Assembly (NCBI GenBank): GCA_937897265.1
Contig: CALCPT010000198.1
Span: 1 to 17,023, forward strand
Reading direction: 5' to 3'
DNA length: 17,023 nucleotides
Source: an uncultured Alcaligenaceae bacterium
GTDB lineage: Bacteria; Pseudomonadota; Gammaproteobacteria; Burkholderiales; Burkholderiaceae_B
Part shown: in pieces, positions 13,883-17,023 of the stretch
How the letters are laid out: every line of letters begins with the position of its first letter
Numbering within the stretch: the stretch's first letter is position 1
The notes under the pieces: model-generated
The model's database searches: none
What the model saw: the letters and a program-made list of their open reading frames with translations, nothing else
What the model was told of the DNA's origin: nothing
Program-made: the position numbers and the translations under genes

Positions 13883-15667
13883 TTAACGCCAAAATGTCTC
13901 GGTGCGTGACAGCTGTTTAAACGCCACGCAGGCGTCTTGCGTCAACGTATCAAGACGCGAGGTAATCCAGCCGCAGGCAAACCAGGCGCTTGGCTGGGTA
14001 TCGCGCAGACCAATAAAGCGATCCCGCGCCACGGCTAAGTCGTTCATCTCTCCCAAAATATCTTGTACGGCTGCCAATTGTTTGCGGTAGGTCTTAAGCT
14101 TGGCGGCCGGCAGTAGAGACTCAGTGAACTGAAGCGCGTAACGTAGTTTTTTTCCGAGCTTTCTTAACTCATGACGCGACTCGATACTGAGCTGATCAAA
14201 TTGCACGCCGTCTTGTAAAAGGCGCTTATGCCATTTCTTAAGCTTTTTAATGAGAGCGTCTTTGAGCATGAGTGGCTTTTGCACTTTGGCGATTGTCACG
14301 GCGGTTGTCTGCGCGTCTACCTGTGCAATCCCCGCTGCTGGGGCGCTGAGCTCGGCCAGGCCGGGTTTAGGAGCGACTAGGTCTTGCCGTGCTTCTAACT
14401 CTTTTGAAGCCTGAAAAGCGTCGCGCGCCTGCAGCGCAAGCGAGCGGGTCACGCTCGTCGCTACGCTCTGCGGTTCAACTGCTGGGGTTTGTCCAGGCGC
14501 GTCAATTTCGGAGGGAGCAGCGATGGCCGAGGGCCTTGCAGCTTCGGCAACAGGCAAGACGGTCCATGCCAACAGATCGAGTAACCAACCTTGAAAGCTG
14601 CGACTCAGTGCGACATTTTCAGTCTCGGGCGGCGTCAGCCCGTCGTCGAGTGTTAGCGGAGGTTGCCCTGCAGCACGTAATACCGGTAGCAGGGTCTCTT
14701 TCAGCACGTCATCGTCTCGTGTGCCACCCAGCTTGGCAAAATGCAGCTTGATCTCTGCGCGGAGGCTTTCGCTAGGCAGCTCTGCAATACCGTTAAAAAA
14801 CGACCAGGCAGAGCGCAAACGACGAATCCCCACACGTAGCTGATGTATGTGCTCAGCCCCGCTCGCCTGATAGATGCCAGCGGTGTCGACCTCAGCCAAG
14901 ACCGCCGCATTGCGAATGATTTGATCCAGGCACTCGGCGCTAACGGTTGCCAGCGCGGCATGTGCCTGTATTTTGGGATGCAGCACGACATTCTCTGCGG
15001 TACGTGCAGCCCAAAATTGGGCAATCGCACGGCGTCGAGCGGGCTCATGATGGTCTGACTTCTGCTCATCGATGGCGCTTAACTCGGTATTAAGTGAAGC
15101 GAGGCGGTCGCCACGTTCAGACTTGCTGCGCACATCTAAGATCAAACCGTGAGCCTGTTGCCACTTTTTGCCAAGAGCGAACACCGCAGCAAGCTCGCCG
15201 CGTTTGAGTTCGAATTCAATCTCAGAAATAGGGAGCTCAAGCGAACCCGCGCGCAGTCGCCCTGAGTCAAGCGCGATTTCTACGACGCCTAAGTCAGTAC
15301 GTGTTTGTCTGAAGCTGCGTTGTACATCAGTTTCGTAACACACTGAAAGTGTGTCGGCGTGTTTTGCCAGCACGGCGGCAAACGGTTCGCCAGCGTAGAC
15401 GCTCAGATCGAGGTCGGCTGACGGTCGGTCATGATTAATTTCAATGCGCGATAACGAATTTTCACCCGGCATTTTGAGGGTTTGCACCCACTGCTCGCCT
15501 TCGCGCCGTAAGCGCAAGGCAATTCGGGCGCGTACCAGGTCACGTTTTGGGGTATCAAAGTAAAAAGCTTGTAAACGAATTCGCGTGACGCGACCGCGCA
15601 GCAGCTCTTTCTCAACGCCTGCGTAAGCCTCTGTGGGTACATGTAGCTTGAGTTCTTGTTCTGCCAT
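13883..15667 (-). CDS. CYTH-CHAD domain protein, putative inorganic triphosphatase / polyphosphate-associated
   Basis: 594 residues. Residues 1 to about 200 are a CYTH domain with the signature ExExK (Glu3, Glu5, Lys7) and the charged strands LRLRREGEQWVQTLK and EIEFELKRGE that build the triphosphate tunnel. CYTH enzymes hydrolyse tripolyphosphate or bind triphosphates with Mg2+. Residues about 215-590 are a CHAD helical domain with HQLRVGIRRLRSA (275-287) and HELRKLGKKLRYALQF (499-514), a fold that binds polyphosphate. A Pro/Ala-rich segment of about 85 residues (about 375-460) splits the CHAD domain. ATG start with no strong ribosome site. It converges on ftsY with a single base between the stop codons. 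The enzymatic role is a family inference. Confidence 0.88.
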   Translation of the reverse strand: MAEQELKLHVPTEAYAGVEKELLRGRVTRIRLQAFYFDTPKRDLVRARIALRLRREGEQWVQTLKMPGENSLSRIEINHDRPSADLDLSVYAGEPFAAVLAKHADTLSVCYETDVQRSFRQTRTDLGVVEIALDSGRLRAGSLELPISEIEFELKRGELAAVFALGKKWQQAHGLILDVRSKSERGDRLASLNTELSAIDEQKSDHHEPARRRAIAQFWAARTAENVVLHPKIQAHAALATVSAECLDQIIRNAAVLAEVDTAGIYQASGAEHIHQLRVGIRRLRSAWSFFNGIAELPSESLRAEIKLHFAKLGGTRDDDVLKETLLPVLRAAGQPPLTLDDGLTPPETENVALSRSFQGWLLDLLAWTVLPVAEAARPSAIAAPSEIDAPGQTPAVEPQSVATSVTRSLALQARDAFQASKELEARQDLVAPKPGLAELSAPAAGIAQVDAQTTAVTIAKVQKPLMLKDALIKKLKKWHKRLLQDGVQFDQLSIESRHELRKLGKKLRYALQFTESLLPAAKLKTYRKQLAAVQDILGEMNDLAVARDRFIGLRDTQPSAWFACGWITSRLDTLTQDACVAFKQLSRTETFWR

Positions 15668-15703
15668 GGTTCGCTTTAGGGTGAGGGTCGCGAGGCATTG
15701 TAG

Positions 15704-15718
15704 TGACCCTAGGGGTCA
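15704..15718. promoter_or_regulatory. Inverted repeat upstream of the CYTH-CHAD gene
   Basis: TGACCC (15704-15709) and GGGTCA (15713-15718) are perfect 6-bp arms around TAG, 37 bp upstream of the ATG at 15667. A TACAAT-like -10 lies at 15703-15698 on the minus strand, so the repeat sits in the expected spacer between -35 and -10. A candidate operator; the regulator is unknown. Confidence 0.4.
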
Positions 15719-15918
15719 AAAATGATGACATGTCATAAACGTGAAATACACGCACAATTTTTAGATACTGCCGCCCTCTTGAAATGCTGTGATGGCTGGT
15801 CTGCGTGATACAAGACTATGGTTAAACGTGCCGTTAAAGGGGACGGGTGCGGCGCTAGCAAAAAGCGGTACCGATAGGGGTATTAAGCACAGTTTAAGCG
15901 CGGTAACGCCCCGAGCAC

Positions 15919-15932
15919 TTGATCTAGATCAG
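15919..15932. promoter_or_regulatory. FNR/ANR-like box
   Basis: TTGATCTAGATCAG matches the FNR/ANR consensus TTGAT-N4-ATCAA at nine of ten defined positions. It is about 250 bp upstream of CYTH-CHAD and six bases past the HAD stop. A TAAACT hexamer at 15896-15891 on the minus strand falls at the right distance for a site centred near -41.5. Suggestive only. Confidence 0.35.
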
Positions 15933-15937
15933 TGAAT

Positions 15938-16738
15938 TCAGATTTTGCGCGCAAGTAAAAGTTGGCGCGCCAGTTCAACAAAACCCGCTCCGCCCTCAGA
16001 TGGCGTCACAAACTTGGGCCGATGCGTCAGGCGATGTAATTGGTGTTGAATATTCGCCACGCCCACTGAATATTGAAAAAACTCAAACATCGGCTCGTCG
16101 TTGGGTGAGTCTCCAATAAATAAAGCCTGCGTGTTCTCGCCTTGAAGTTGGAGGCCAAACTCGCGCGCAAAGAGCGTTTTGGTCATGGACAACTTGTCAT
16201 AGTCGCCAAACCAGCCATTGACATGGATTGAGCTGACCTTAGCTTGCGCACCAGCGTCCTTGAACAGCGACACAATCTGCTGCACAGCGGCCTCAGGCAG
16301 GGCAGTAACGTCTTCACAAAAATCGATCGCCAAATCTGCCAAGCGATAGTGCTGATCGCTCGCAAGCGCCGAGCCCGGTACCGCTTGCAGAATCTCAAGC
16401 GCCAGACGATCAAGTTTTTTTCGGTTGTCTTGCAGGTGCGCTTCAGTGGCCCATTGATGTGTGGTCATCTTGCGCTTGACACGGTCATAACGCATGTAAA
16501 ACGCGCCATTTTCGCCGACAACACCAAAAACTGGCCACATTCTGGCGATATGGTCGCACCATCCTGCCGGCCGCCCAGTAATAGGGATAACTGTGACCCC
16601 GGCGGCTGAAAGCTGTTCAAGCGCTTCGTAAGCGGCGGCCGTCAGTCTTCCCTCTGTCGTGACGGTGTCGTCAATATCCGTTAAGACGAAGCGAATCTGT
16701 TTCGCCACGCTTAAATCCATCGTTTGAAGTGCTTGCAT
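15938..16738 (-). CDS. HAD-IIB family phosphatase (Cof/sugar-phosphatase-like)
   Basis: 266 residues from the ATG at 16738. HAD motif I is DIDDT (21-25), with nucleophile Asp21 and acid Asp23; motif II lies in ITGRP (53-57); motif III is a Lys in the DYDKLSMTK region; motif IV is GDSPND (near 210-215). A cap domain between motifs II and III fits subclass IIB, which includes sucrose-6-phosphate, mannosyl-3-phosphoglycerate and Cof-type phosphatases. The segment [15 protein letters not shown] is a strongly family-specific block I associate with Burkholderiales homologues. The substrate is unknown. The frame can also start at TTG 16750; neither start has a good ribosome site and I prefer ATG. 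It is divergent from ribB/ribBA. Confidence 0.88.
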   Translation of the reverse strand: MQALQTMDLSVAKQIRFVLTDIDDTVTTEGRLTAAAYEALEQLSAAGVTVIPITGRPAGWCDHIARMWPVFGVVGENGAFYMRYDRVKRKMTTHQWATEAHLQDNRKKLDRLALEILQAVPGSALASDQHYRLADLAIDFCEDVTALPEAAVQQIVSLFKDAGAQAKVSSIHVNGWFGDYDKLSMTKTLFAREFGLQLQGENTQALFIGDSPNDEPMFEFFQYSVGVANIQHQLHRLTHRPKFVTPSEGGAGFVELARQLLLARKI

Positions 16739-16790
16739 GATGCTTTTCAAGGGTTTTGGAGGGGACAGAAGGGATCCTGCTGAACGATTC

Positions 16791-16807
16791 TATAATAGGT
16801 GCCTATT
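16791..16807 (+). promoter_or_regulatory. -10 element of ribB/ribBA with overlapping inverted repeat
   Basis: A perfect TATAAT lies at 16791-16796, 33 bases before the ribB ATG, with no recognisable -35. AATAGG (16794-16799) and CCTATT (16802-16807) form a perfect 6-bp inverted repeat over the -10 and predicted start site, so a repressor there could control the gene. The predicted leader of about 27 bases is too short for an FMN riboswitch. Confidence 0.5.
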
Positions 16808-16829
16808 CAGGCCTGTTTATTTGAACCCT

Positions 16830-17023
16830 ATGTCTGCCAAAATTTCGCTTGCTAGCTCTTCTGACCCCGCACCTGCCTCGGCGATTTCGCCTGTTTCTGA
16901 GATTATTGACGAGCTGCGCGCGGGCCGTATGGTGATTTTGGTTGATGAAGAAGATCGCGAAAACGAAGGCGATCTGGTGATGGCCGCCGAATTCGTGACC
17001 CCCGAGGCCATCAATTTTATGGT
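16830..17023 (+). CDS. ribB: 3,4-dihydroxy-2-butanone-4-phosphate synthase, N-terminal part (RibB or bifunctional RibBA)
   Basis: The gene runs off the right edge, so only 64 complete codons are visible. RibB converts ribulose 5-phosphate to 3,4-dihydroxy-2-butanone 4-phosphate and formate, supplying the four-carbon unit of riboflavin. The visible part contains [20 protein letters not shown], then NEGDL; the [10 protein letters not shown] block (39-48) binds Mg2+ and substrate, followed by [14 protein letters not shown]. There is a non-conserved Ser/Ala/Pro-rich leader of about 22 residues. Whether a RibA (GTP cyclohydrolase II-like) domain follows cannot be seen. No strong ribosome site precedes the ATG. 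Confidence 0.93.
   Translation, partial: MSAKISLASSSDPAPASAISPVSEIIDELRAGRMVILVDEEDRENEGDLVMAAEFVTPEAINFM

Larger units (their letters stand above)
15668..15937. other. 270-bp intergenic region with three palindromes, no gene seen
   Basis: Between the HAD phosphatase stop and the CYTH-CHAD start (both minus strand). It contains TGACCC-TAG-GGGTCA (15704-15718), ATGACATGTCAT (15725-15736) and TTGATCTAGATCAG (15919-15932). No open frame with family character was seen. It probably carries the CYTH-CHAD promoter and could hide a small RNA. Confidence 0.6.

Noticed and set aside
16751..16829. FMN riboswitch before ribB
   Set aside because: The interval is too short and lacks the conserved RFN core; a TATAAT is very close to the start.

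Overview
Organism and assembly. The window looks like chromosome of a betaproteobacterium of the order Burkholderiales, probably an Alcaligenaceae relative (Bordetella/Achromobacter side). The reasons are the rsmD-coaD-yfhL block divergent from ftsY, a CYTH-CHAD protein facing ftsY, a HAD-IIB phosphatase divergent from ribB/ribBA, and an orphan nadC. This placement is inference from gene content and protein style; GC looks to be in the mid-50s percent by eye. The first 29 bases are not genomic: they match the 3' end of the Illumina TruSeq read-2 adapter. The window therefore begins at an untrimmed contig edge, and genomic sequence starts at about base 30.

Left part (30-3560). The C-terminal half of a thiamine-diphosphate enzyme resembling benzoylformate decarboxylase runs rightward and converges on a two-gene leftward operon, nadC followed by a fused PhnN-thymidine/AMP-phosphorylase-like protein. 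The fusion is the most unusual item. A nucleoside-phosphate phosphorylase would yield ribose 1,5-bisphosphate, and PhnN converts that compound to PRPP, which NadC consumes. A perfect 9-bp inverted repeat lies in the AT-rich region upstream of nadC.

Middle (3597-9993). A leftward operon encodes a branched-chain-amino-acid-type (HAAT/Liv) ABC importer: Tat-exported binding protein, LivH, LivM, LivG and LivF. One short-chain dehydrogenase sits between livM and livG, and a second follows livF. Most junctions overlap by 1-4 bases, implying translational coupling. A near-perfect 36-bp palindrome separates the binding-protein gene from the permease genes and probably sets the expression ratio. With the nearby C-C lyase this suggests uptake and oxidation/cleavage of a small keto- or hydroxy-acid or aromatic compound; the substrate is unknown.

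Right part (10117-17023). Mostly housekeeping: a VOC/glyoxalase-fold protein, a stand-alone MOSC N-terminal-domain protein, rsmD-coaD-yfhL, ftsY, a CYTH-CHAD (triphosphate/polyphosphate) protein, a HAD-IIB phosphatase and the start of ribB/ribBA. The ftsY gene is packed with one-base gaps against opposite-strand genes at both ends. The 270-bp region 15668-15937 has no gene but holds three palindromes, one close to an FNR/ANR box. I saw no tRNA, rRNA, insertion sequence, integrase or CRISPR array.
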